From contig WPIO01000066.1 in NCBI GenBank assembly GCA_009760855.2, forward strand, positions 826,501-890,500: 64,000 nt of DNA, in the 5' to 3' direction. This DNA is from Cristatella mucedo (lineage: Eukaryota > Bryozoa > Phylactolaemata > Cristatellidae). Both the position numbers and the translations under genes were made by a program. This document shows positions 56,437 through 64,000 of the stretch, piece by piece. Numbering within the stretch: the stretch's first letter is position 1; the number at the start of each line of letters is the position of its first letter. Below the pieces are notes generated by a model. The model was not told the origin of the DNA, searched no databases, and saw nothing but the letters and a program-made list of their open reading frames with translations.

Positions 56437-56886
56437 TGCGTTGTTATTGTGCTCCGAGCTCCTCAGAGCGTTGTTGTTATTCAGTGCGAGCCTACTCCAA
56501 CCGCCGGTTTTGTTGGGCGTGGCATGCACGATAAACCCTCCAGCCGGCGGCGGAGGCCGGAAGTCTGGCGCCTCGCGCAGGCGCCGATCATTCTTGCCCT
56601 GCCTGCGCCGCAGTCGGATGCAGGCAGCAAAGGCAATTGCAGCCAGAGCAACCAACGCCACCGCCACGCTCCCGTAGACTGGCGAAGAGCCGTACGCGTC
56701 CCAAACGGTCCATGACTGCGCGGCACCTGAACGATGCCGGCAACGAGCGTAAGCTGGATGCAGTGAAACACCGCCGTAATCCGGCTCCGATTCTCTCGCC
56801 GCCGCGCCGCGCCGCCGAGGAAGGCGGCGCCCGAGCGAGCTGTCCACGCACTCGGCCGCAGGAAAGCGGATGATGCACGCGCTCGC
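56437..56886 (-). CDS. Exon A of the candidate gene: membrane span
   Basis: Donor AACAACGCA then GTAAGT. The frame is open back to a TGA at 56,887-56,889. Two acceptors are possible, at 56,727 (ATCGTTCAG) and 56,840 (GCGTGGACAG). Sequence toward the donor: SEPDYGGVSLHPAYARCRHR, then SWTVWDAYGSSPVYGS, then the hydrophobic span VAVALVALAAIAFAACI followed by RLRRRQGK (stop-transfer, positive-inside). Then APDFRPPPPAGGFIVHAT and an Asn-rich end (ALNNNNALRSSEHNNNA). The start of the protein is not settled. A further donor (AAAAAGCG then GTGAGC) at 56,890 suggests one more short exon immediately upstream, and the region to 57,250 is GC- and CpG-rich as for a promoter. The extracellular part and any signal peptide are not identified. 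Confidence 0.6.
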
Positions 56887-56889
56887 TCA

Positions 56890-57260
56890 CCGCTTTTTCT
56901 TGAAACGAGATCCGCTGGCCTGTCTCTGCTGGCTGTAGACCCGCGAGCCACCGAGCGTTCCACCTTCGTCGGAATGGCGGCATTGCCTTCGGCGTGGCCA
57001 GCGCCGTCTAATCAACAGCACAAAAAATGACGAAAGTACTCAGTTCCGGCGACTCGACGAGGGAGCTGCTCGGACGCGCGCGGGTGCGCGGCCAGGACGG
57101 CGGCGACGCAGCTGCCCTTCTACCCGCCCGCCGCCGTCGGTCGAGCGAGCATCCTGACGGTTTGCTCGTAGCACGGCTGCTCTACTTCAATGGCGGCAGG
57201 TGGCGAGAGTGCAGACCATTTTCGGGCGAGCCTAACGCGCCACGGCGACACCCTCCTGGT
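56890..57260 (-). promoter_or_regulatory. GC/CpG-rich block at the 5' side of the candidate gene
   Basis: Many CpG steps (GCGCGCGGGTGCGCGGCC and CGCCGCCGTCGGTCGAGCG), in contrast to the AT-rich surroundings. It may be the promoter with a short first exon ending at 56,891, where a GTGAGC donor follows AAAAAGCG. No start site can be fixed from the sequence. Confidence 0.35.
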
Positions 57261-57307
57261 GGTTGTCTGAGGCAGCAAGGCCCTAAAGTATGGTGCACTA
57301 AATGCAA

Positions 57308-57480
57308 ATACCGGCTGATTTAACAGCCTCTTTTGATAGCGATAGGAGAGCCTTTGCGACTATCACTGCCGCTTGTAGTGACAATAAAGGATCGCCGGCT
57401 GCATGATTCGAACCCACGACCTTGGAACAAAGGTCGTGAAAAGAAACCGCCTTACCTAGTCTGCCATCACAGCTAAGGAA
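57308..57480 (-). mobile_element. SINE-2, minus strand
   Basis: GGCTGATTTAACAGCCTCTT, TGACAATAAAGGATCGCC, GATTCGAACCCACGACCTTG, AAACCGCCTTACCTAGTCTG: same order as at 20,695. On the minus strand the tRNA-like head GATGGCAGACTAGGTAAGGC lies at the right end. Confidence 0.75.
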
Positions 57481-57485
57481 GGTGT

Positions 57486-57559
57486 AGCCTCAAGCGACGG
57501 TTGAACTCACGACCTCCGGTTTACTAGGCCAGCGCTCTAGCCACTAAGCTATGGAGGCT
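57486..57559 (-). tRNA. tRNA-Thr(AGT)-like sequence, probably a pseudogene
   Basis: 74 nt on the minus strand. The acceptor stem AGCCTCC / TGAGGCT has six of seven pairs. The D-arm region is TAGCTTAGTGGCTAGAGC. The anticodon arm is CTGGC-CTAGTAA-ACCGG, giving anticodon AGT with one mismatch and one G-U pair. The variable region is AGGTC. The T-arm GAGTTCAACCGTCGC is poor, with a box B lacking the usual GGTTCGA core. It adjoins SINE-2, so it could be the head of another SINE or a decayed tRNA gene. Confidence 0.5.
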
Positions 57560-57652
57560 TGGCAAGCGACAGTGAACTGTCGCCTGTACCAGGCGAAGAC
57601 GTTCGCCGACCCCTGTGCGTCTTTTATGGCACAAGTTCGAATACGGATTATT

Positions 57653-57778
57653 TACACACACATGCATACGCGCATGCGCGCACAAACTCAAACACGCACG
57701 CACACAAACACACACACGTACGCACACACACACGCACACACACACATATATATATATATATATACATATATATACTGT
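57653..57778. repeat. (CA)n-type then (TA)n microsatellite
   Basis: CACACA and CGCACA units, then a TATATA run. Explains the His/Thr and Val/Cys frames on the two strands. Confidence 0.95.
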
Positions 57779-58094
57779 ATCTTTACTTACTTACATACAT
57801 GTGTACGAGGATATATAATGTTAGTTTCGGGAATCACGGTGCTGATATACATGCCTCGCGAGTCCCTCATCTGCTCATTTATTTCTTAATAATTACGAAC
57901 AAAATACGGAAAAAGTAGCTGGCCTGAGCCGTCAACGGTCTGCTGATGTGTCTCGTAAATTTCTCAGAGAGGCTAATAGTCAGCGTTGCAATTTGGAACT
58001 CGGAACACGGGCTCGTTTCAATGTGCTTGATTATCTTTCATTGCTTCCCGAGTTAATCCACTGCTTGGTATATTTTATGCTTCGAATTAATATA

Positions 58095-58225
58095 TGTAAA
58101 ATAGAATTTATTTGTACGTCATCCTAAGAGAACTTAATCTTTATCCAGGCGCTTTACGCTAGCTGCAAGACCTCGCCCACGACCTCGGTCATTAAATGCA
58201 TTCACCTTGCCGTCAGTCATAAAAG
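58095..58225 (-). mobile_element. SINE-1-like copy, minus
   Basis: AATTTATTTGTACGTCATCC, ACTTAATCTTTATCCAGGCG CTTTACG, GACCTCGCCCACGACCTCGG, with a decayed head. Confidence 0.6.
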
Positions 58226-59995
58226 GTGAGCACCTTGACCAATAGCGGTTGCTTCCTCCCTTAGCAGGTTTGAAACTTGTTCAGAGCCGCCGGACTTTGA
58301 GCAGTACTAACTCTTAATATCTACCAAAACTCCATTGATTACCGCAAAATTTGGAATGTAAGTTGTGCCTTACATGTACACCGCTTCTTCGAGATCATCG
58401 TCGGAGTAGGCTGGGTAAACGTCGTTTGTCCACTCTGTCCTCGAACTTGATACTATCTTTTCACGCTTCAATATTACATTTCATAATCTTCTCACTTCAT
58501 CTAGCAGTGATAAGTGGTGAATTGAGTGACACGCTTCTTTTCAGGGGATGGTCATTTTATTTGCATTGCCTATGCTTGAATATTTTTATTATTGCAGATT
58601 CCTGCGATTGGAACGTTCGCCTACAGAGAAGACTTCCACTAGCCCAAAAGTGTAATTAAGGTCAAGATAGACGCTAATGATGCATCATAAACATAGCTTC
58701 ATCATACGTTACCACCTTTGTGTAAGCAAATTGGCCTGACGGTTGCTTAGTCAGTTGTCGCGGCGAGAACGACTCCTAATTCTGTTTGGAAAGTAAATAA
58801 AAAACGGTTTTTGGGAGATCCATTTAGTGCCCGTTGTGTCTGACTTTTGAAATGTCACGCGTAGACATTCTTAAAGACAGTCGTCCGGACAGGAAGGAGT
58901 GTCCTAAGAACCGTCGTCGAGCGCTGCTCACTATTAATCAGGTGGCCATGATAGACTCGGCCCTTGATTTGAAAGAGGGGCTAGCAAAACCCAAAGCCCG
59001 GTTGCCGATCACAGCCCTTGAATAAAAAAAAATTGACCATCCCAACCAAGCAAAGTTTGGGGGTGGGGAGCAGACTTTCTGGTGGTTCGGTGAATGCTGA
59101 CGGTGAGCCAAGCTTATCAGGTCAACATGGCTGGGATTAACCACGATTTTGTCGAATCAATTGGCGTACCTTGACACAAATCCCGGTAATTTCTCTTGGA
59201 GATGGTTTACATCTGCGACAGCAAGGCTGGGGAACACAGCCAAAGCAGACTACTATTATTCCGCCCGTCGCGTGCTCAGACTCTCGCGGATCAGCAATCT
59301 CAGTCGTGAGCCATTTTCGGGATATTTGCTCCTATTGTCCATTTTGACCAGTCTGACCGCGCTGGCAGTGGACGAAATGCAGCGACGTTTCTGTTTCATT
59401 CAACAAGCTTGTTAAAGAAAATTGAGCAAAAAATAAGCGCTTGCAAGCAGCCGCTCACCGCTAATGGTGGACGCGATTGTCATGGGTCCCTCCAACGTCA
59501 CAAACGCCTGACCGGCAGCATACTGGCTCGTTTTCAACGGTGATGACACCCACACCTACCAATCCTATCCTTCCTAACCAATGTGTGTCCAATGTACTCA
59601 ATAGCAGTTCAGCATTAATCGACAACCTAAACATCTTAAATGGACATTAGCTTTCTGAACCTTTCAGATTAGACTGCTATGTATCATATAGCTACATGAG
59701 AGGCTAGTGCTACAATAAAGTTGCAAGATTTCCCACTTAAAGATTGATAGCATCAATCCACCGACATCTTAGCTTAATCTAGCTGGGTCATTCCCAAACT
59801 AGGAGACACTCGATGAACACATTTCTTCTATGGTCAAGTTGGCCTACTATCAGAGAAGATACACGACAAAAATCTGAGCCTAATTACACTAGACTGTGGC
59901 AAAGAAACTAGGTCATGCGTTTGCGACATCATGTATAGAGAGCTGAGATTCCCGTATTCAGCATAACGGGCCAGTACCCTCACTGGTGCACGACT
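58226..59995. other. No gene seen
   Basis: Short frames only (for example 58,351-58,659 and 59,149-59,415), with no family resemblance or convincing splice pattern. Confidence 0.4.
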
Positions 59996-60282
59996 GTAAC
60001 AAAACGTGAGCATGACACTTTGCATGCTGCCACTAACCATATTTACATGCTGATCGTTTGCATGTCACGGTACACTTCTTTTCACTGATGTTCTTGCTGA
60101 CGTAATCGCCATGAAGGCTTTAATTTACATGCGTTTTGTACCTGGGCTTTGCTCCCTAACTCCCTTCCAGCAAGTCAAACTCTATCAATCCCCTTGCTTC
60201 AGATATTGCTGAAATTCGCATTTGGATGGCTGCAAACTTACTCGAATTGAGTAATGATAAGATTAACCTAACCAGTCCAGGC
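59996..60282 (+). mobile_element. LINE-B scraps
   Basis: GCATGCTGCCACTAACCATA TTTACATGCTGAT at 60,023 is the 3' untranslated landmark. GATATTGCTGAAATTCGCAT TTGGATGGCTGC...TGAGTAATGATAAGATTAAC at 60,200-60,265 matches the 'I..WM..N.LKLNDDKTN' RT block. Confidence 0.55.
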
Positions 60283-61012
60283 ACCGTGATGTAATGTAAT
60301 GTAATGTATCTCCGTCAGTAACTCCACAAAGTCATAAAGACCATGTGGGTGTTACGCAGGAGAGTTTTGTATAGCTCACTCACAGCCTAAGCGGCTTTCG
60401 GTACGCATTCGGTAGCCAACAGACTTCGTCTCAAGCAACAAAGAGAAAGTGGGAAGCATAGCCGAGTCAGGAGAGCAGTTGAGGTAGTGAGTAGCATAGA
60501 AGTAGCAGTTCAGGACCGCTGAAAAATATGTGCCATAGTCGGCAGTTGGAGAGTAGATGTCGTTACGTAAGAATTGTGGAAGCGAGTTCCACAGTCTAGG
60601 ACCTGCAGAGCTAAAGCTTCTGTCGCCAACTGTCTTTAAGTGGAGGAATGGGACAGCTAATTCATTGTCCACACAGGACCTGAGGGCGCGAACAGGCTGG
60701 AACTGATGCAGCAGTTCAGCTAGGTATGAAGGAGCCAAGCCGTGGCGGGCCTTGTGGGTCAGCGTAAGAACTTTGCTCTGTATCTTTTGCTCAACCGGCA
60801 ACCATTCTAGCTCTTTCAGCAAAGGAGACACGTGCTCAAACCGCTGGGACTTGAAGACCAGCCTTGCAGCCATATTCATAGTCAGCTGTAGTGGCATACT
60901 AGCTTTCTTTGGTAGCCCAGCCAAAAGGGAATTACAATAATCAAGCCGAGACAGAACTAAAGAGCTAGCTAAATTTTTTACAAGCCACTGTGGGAGACGT
61001 GCCACTTGCTCG
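60283..61012 (-). mobile_element. LINE-A 3' portion, minus
   Basis: Tail (TAATG)n at 60,290-60,306, then the whole C-terminal third of the element. 5'-truncated at about 61,012, near the CLPQWLVKN block. Confidence 0.9.
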
Positions 61013-61053
61013 TCTGGTTCAAGTCGTTTGGCTGTGCCTCGAACCAGCATCAA
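60376..61053 (-). pseudogene. LINE-A protein, C-terminal fragment (225 codons)
   Basis: Open frame with LPQWLVKNLASSLVLSRLDY, KARHGLAPSYLAELLHQFQP and SSAGPRLWNSLPQFLRND: the region downstream of the RT domain. It lacks endonuclease and RT, so it is a dead 5'-truncated copy. The first 17 or so codons are not from LINE-A. The ending differs from copy 2: the frame runs into a changed stop. Confidence 0.85.
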
Positions 61054-61340
61054 ATTCTTTCAAGATCGTGCCTTTAGTTCTTATGCTCCAAAGCTTGGAA
61101 CTCACTCCCGGCTGACATCACAACATCAAATGACTAAAGAATGTCTATAAAGAAACTAAAGATACACCTGACACTTATGGCCTTGTATCTGGGTCCGTAT
61201 CGATTGGTCTTTTACGTGCTAGTGTGTGCTGAGGATGTGCATGTTATCATTTAGCGTATTGACATGGTTCCTTTAGAGCATAAATACAGTACCCAGAAAG
61301 AGACTTAGCTCTCTGAGGGCGTTATGCAAATGTCTCAGCA
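61045..61340 (+). mobile_element. LINE-B 3' end
   Basis: ATTCTTTCAAGATCGTGCCT, CCAAAGCTTGGAACTCACTC CCGGCTGACATC, then the untranslated end and a decayed hairpin tail (GTACCCAGAAAGAGAC..GAGGGCGTTATGC). Confidence 0.65.
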
Positions 61341-62425
61341 CTACTGTTTGTAGCATCACCAAGCCATATTGCGGGGTTCTACTGAGTACTGGTGCAGTCA
61401 CACTCAAGCAAGCACGAAGCAAGCAAGAAGCTTTTTAACGCCTTGCACCGTGACTCGCTGCTGACAGTGAAGCCACCCCAGCAGCTAAGTACAAAGCCTT
61501 ATCCCTAGTAGTTTTACTTTCTTCAAGATATGTCTTAAATGAATTCACTTGTTGACGGCACACATGTCAAGCTCCTTGCAAAATGATGTGACCAAACTTG
61601 CTAATAAACAGGCCCATAAGTCAGACCCAGAGCATTAAAAAGGTTAGCAGAGGTCTCAATAACATTAAAGTCAATCATTCAAAGAAGACTATCTATCAAA
61701 AGCTAAGACAACTACCCCGAAAAAAGTTTCAGTTCACATCACCAAACTGATCGTGTAAACAGCACACACAAGGACAAATTGCACAGAACTTTGCTGCACA
61801 TGCCAAACAAATCTCTGCTGCCAAACAAATCAACTTGCTCTATACAAACCAAATCAACTTGAAAGAAAGCAAATAAAAAGTCAATATGACTGCTGTTGAA
61901 TGCATTCAAAGAACATGTATGGTTCAGTGGAGCATTGTAGCAAAAAACGGATACTGGGTCGTCATGAAAGGCAGGAGCTGGGGTTTCAAGCACGAACCTG
62001 AGAACTGGTGCGTCACAGATATATATACACGTTGAGACAGCAGGTTACTGTGCGTTTAAACGTAAAAGAGCAGTGCTGCAGCTGATCAATATATAGCCCA
62101 CCCTCGCCTGAGACACCAGCCACGGATAGTGCAGCCAATAGGATTTGCCTAATTCAGCTGGATCTCCTCGACCTTTTTGGCAAGGTCAGCTCGCCTGACA
62201 TGCTCCGATGTCAGTGCTTCGAGAAAAAGTCTAATAACATCGTCGTTTCTTGAATCTATCACGTCAATAAGACTGCGAACAGTAAACTGCAACAATTGAT
62301 GGCTCTACAAAAAAATGTATGATTCAAATCATTACAACAGAACAATGTCCTTGGCATAAGCGCATATAGACGAGAATGTTCAGAAAAAGTGAGAGCTGAT
62401 TGTTTCCTATACATCGAGTAGTAAG
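61341..62425. other. No gene seen
   Basis: AT-rich, with no recognised element. A short phrase ACAAATCAACTTG / CAAATCAACTTGAAAG is doubled near 61,826 and 61,850. Confidence 0.4.
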
Positions 62426-63465
62426 AAACTGGCAGCACTTTCAGTCGTTAACTTTTCACGTTTATACTCTCCCTCTTGCCTATGTGATTGCCAAGCACAA
62501 TCTAGGCTTTCACCTCTATGCAGATGGCATTAAGTTGTATCATTGCTTTGATCCCTCCCAAAATTCAAGAACCTGATTCTCTCAACTCCCTTGCTGCAAG
62601 TATTGATATCAACACATGGATGGCAGCAAGTTTTCTTAAATTAAATGATGATACAGCTAACTTACTAGTTATAAGCAAACCAAGTATGATTCAGAAATTG
62701 GAAAGGCTGACGCTCAAATCGGCTCTGAGAGCATATCTCCTGTTGAATCTGCACGAAATCTAGGTGTCATGTTCCAAAGTGACCTCTCGTTAGATGTCGA
62801 TATCAGCTCAATAATCACGTCTGCCTACTTTCAGCTACATAACATTGCTGAAATTTGGGCTTGTTTAGATAAGGATACCACATCTAAGTTGGTCCCTGCA
62901 TTTGTGACATCCCGTGTTGACTTCTGTAACTCAGTGCTTGCTGGCGTACCGGCATGTGCAATAAGGTCTAGCGGTTAAGGTGCTCGCCCCGACCAAGGTC
63001 TGACTGAGGTCGTGGGCTCGAGCCCCGAGGCATATGTGAAGCACCTGAATAGAGATTAAGTTCTCTTGGGGCTCTATATAAATGACTTATATATTTTCCC
63101 TTTGCAGCAAATGTAAAGCGCCTAGAAAGAGATTAAGTTCTGTGAGGGTGCTTTATCAAGTGCATTATTATTATTATTAAGGTACTTACAGCTAGCGCAA
63201 AACTCTGCAGCTAGGCTTGTCTGTCTTGAGCATACCAAGCTGCCACATGACACTACTTCTCGACGACCTGCACTGGCTACCAGTCAAGCAACAGATTGAC
63301 TTCAAGGTTTTGCCACTCACATTCAGGTCCCTTCATTCTTTGGCTCCAGCCTACCTATCAGATCTACTCCCCCACCAGGCCAAGCATCGTACCACCTGCT
63401 TGATCCCTCCCGCCTTCGAGCACCTCAAATTCTCTCAACTCACTTGCTACATGTATTCATTACAT
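62426..63465 (+). mobile_element. LINE-B RT fragment, interrupted by a composite SINE
   Basis: 62,455-62,560 reads FTLPLAYVIAKHNLGFHLYA then DGIKLYHC. The RT catalytic YADD is YADG here, so it is inactive. 62,610-62,690 reads WMAASFLKLNDDTANLLVIS, and 62,790-62,960 the following C-terminal region up to VPACAIR. The SINE at 62,967-63,175 then intervenes, and the host frame resumes (AKLCS.ARLVC) to the 'LDDLHWLPVKQQIDFKVLPL' and 'LAPAYLSDLLPHQAKH' blocks at 63,250-63,400. Frames are broken in several places. Confidence 0.75.
62967..63175 (+). mobile_element. Composite SINE: tRNA head, SINE-1 body, LINE-B tail
   Basis: tRNA-like head TCTAGCGGTTAAGGTGCTCG with box-B-like GTGGGCTCGAGCCCCG. Body GTGAAGCACCTGAATAGAGA ..TTCTCTTGGGGCTCTATA. 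Then TTTCCCTTTGCAGCAAATGT AAAGCGCC.., the LINE-B tail, and (ATT)n. It is flanked by AATAAGG (62,960-62,966) and ATTAAGG (63,176-63,182), a target duplication with one mismatch. The duplicate LINE-B copy at 63,800 shows the empty site. Confidence 0.75.
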
Positions 63466-64000
63466 CTGCACATGGATGGCAGATAATTTTCTAAAACTAA
63501 ACGATGATAAAACTAACTTACTAGTTATGGGCAAACCCAGAGTGATTCACAAATTGGAAAGGCTGACTTTCAAAATTCGCTCTGCCAGCATATCTCCCGT
63601 GGAATCAGCTCGAAATCAATGTATCATGTTCGAAAGTGACCTCTCGTTAGACGACCACATCAGCTCCACAGTCAAATCTGCCTACTTTCAGCTACACAAC
63701 ATTGTTAAAATTCGGGCTTGTTTAGATAAGGATACCACATCTAAGTTGGTCCATGCATTCGTAACATCCCGTCTCGACTTCGGCAACTCACTGCTCGCTG
63801 GCCTACCGGCATGTGCGATCAGGCGATTGCTGCTGGTGCAAAACTCCTCAGCTAGGCTTGTCTGTCGTGAGCGTCGCAGTTGCCACATTACTCCACTTCT
63901 CGCCGACCTGCACTGGCTACCAGTCAAGCAATGAAATGACTTCAAGGTTTTGTCGCTCACTTTTAGGTCACTTCATTCTTTTGCTCCAGCCTGTCTCTCA
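63466..64000 (+). mobile_element. LINE-B, second RT C-terminal copy, running off the window
   Basis: 63,476-63,934 is open for 152 codons: NFLKLNDDKTNLLVMGKP, FVTSRLDFGNSLLAGLPACA, VQNSSARLVCRERRSCHITP and LLADLHWLPVKQ. It matches 62,600-63,300, so LINE-B sequence is present twice head to tail. The frame ends at TGA 63,932-63,934 in place of a sense codon, after which the reading continues beyond the window. Confidence 0.8.

Larger units (their letters stand above)
42834..56886 (-). other. Candidate host gene: membrane protein with proline-rich cytoplasmic tail (exons A-G)
   Basis: Assembled from splice sites, not recognised as a known family. Order on the minus strand: A (to 56,437; membrane span), B (52,009-51,928), C (49,708-49,635), D (about 48,979 or 48,874 to 48,284), E (45,917-45,160), F (43,162-43,094), G (42,986-42,874), poly(A) signal at 42,839-42,834. 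A ends in phase 0 and B starts in phase 0. B leaves one base and C takes two. D leaves one and E takes two. E ends in phase 0 and F starts in phase 0. C (phase 0 out) does not fit D (needs one base), so C may be a cassette exon, or an exon between them is missing. B joins D directly in frame. The membrane span followed by RLRRRQGK predicts N-outside topology with the proline-rich part in the cytoplasm. The 5' end is unresolved. Introns hold LINE and SINE insertions. Confidence 0.6.

Noticed and set aside
56588-56983. Frame beginning MPPFRRRWNARWLAG as the protein start of the candidate gene
   Set aside because: It would need an intron of about 30-50 bases to reach the membrane-span frame, and no start context could be confirmed. 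The 5' end is left open.
57551-57918. His/Thr-rich + strand and Val/Cys-rich minus frames
   Set aside because: Products of the CA/TA microsatellite.
58351-58659. 102-codon + frame with hydrophobic stretches
   Set aside because: No homology recognised, no splice support, and AT-rich composition like the surrounding non-coding DNA.
22738-63180. Regularly recurring ~60-bp palindromic sequence suggestive of a CRISPR-like array
   Set aside because: Copies are far apart, in both orientations, with ATT tails and LINE or SINE flanks. They are retroelement 3' ends.

Overview
This window looks like animal nuclear DNA, most likely from an invertebrate; I cannot name the clade. It contains no prokaryotic operons. 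It carries spliced exons with GT-AG boundaries, a polyadenylation signal, many microsatellites and a dense load of nested, mostly decayed transposable elements. Most of the longer open frames belong to mobile elements or are chance frames.

Layout. 1.5-6 kb and 7.4-8.6 kb are decayed copies of one non-LTR retrotransposon (called LINE-B here). 8.63-11.34 kb is a hAT DNA transposon with a broken BED-finger transposase. 11.35-16.1 kb is an unclassified dispersed repeat (repeat C) split by a nearly full-length second non-LTR element (LINE-A, copy 1, 12.6-16.1 kb), with a matching 8-bp target duplication on both sides. 16.5-24 kb holds simple repeats, repeat D, two tRNA-derived SINE types, a second copy of repeat C and minisatellites. 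24.1-25.8 kb is an LTR with a primer-binding site and a decayed gag, cut short by a LINE-A 3' end. 28.4-30.1 kb holds LINE fragments. 30.5-34.0 kb is LINE-A copy 2, with an uninterrupted 1104-codon endonuclease/reverse-transcriptase frame. 34-38.3 kb is GC-rich with an LTR-like unit and a degenerate 'TTTAGCTTCGCTC'-type repeat. 40-41.6 kb holds LINE-A fragments.

The one region that looks like a host gene lies on the minus strand from about 56.9 kb down to 42.83 kb. I assembled it from splice signals. It has a membrane-spanning exon (A), an acidic DPY-repeat exon (B), a small alanine-rich exon (C), two large proline-rich exons (D and E, E with a cysteine cluster and a glutamine tract), a small basic/acidic exon (F) and a last exon (G) followed by AATAAA. 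Phases agree across A-B, B-C, D-E and E-F. C-D does not fit directly, and F-G leaves two possible last-exon frames. I do not recognise the protein. It would be a single-pass membrane protein with a long proline-rich cytoplasmic tail.

From 57.3 kb to the end there are SINEs, a tRNA-Thr-like sequence, microsatellites, LINE-A and LINE-B fragments, and a LINE-B reverse-transcriptase copy interrupted by a composite SINE. A recurring theme is a hairpin-forming 3' module (AAAGCGCC...GGCGCTTT) that ends LINE-B and also ends tRNA-headed SINEs. This suggests the SINEs borrow the LINE-B machinery. LINE-A and LINE-B are my own labels, not database names.
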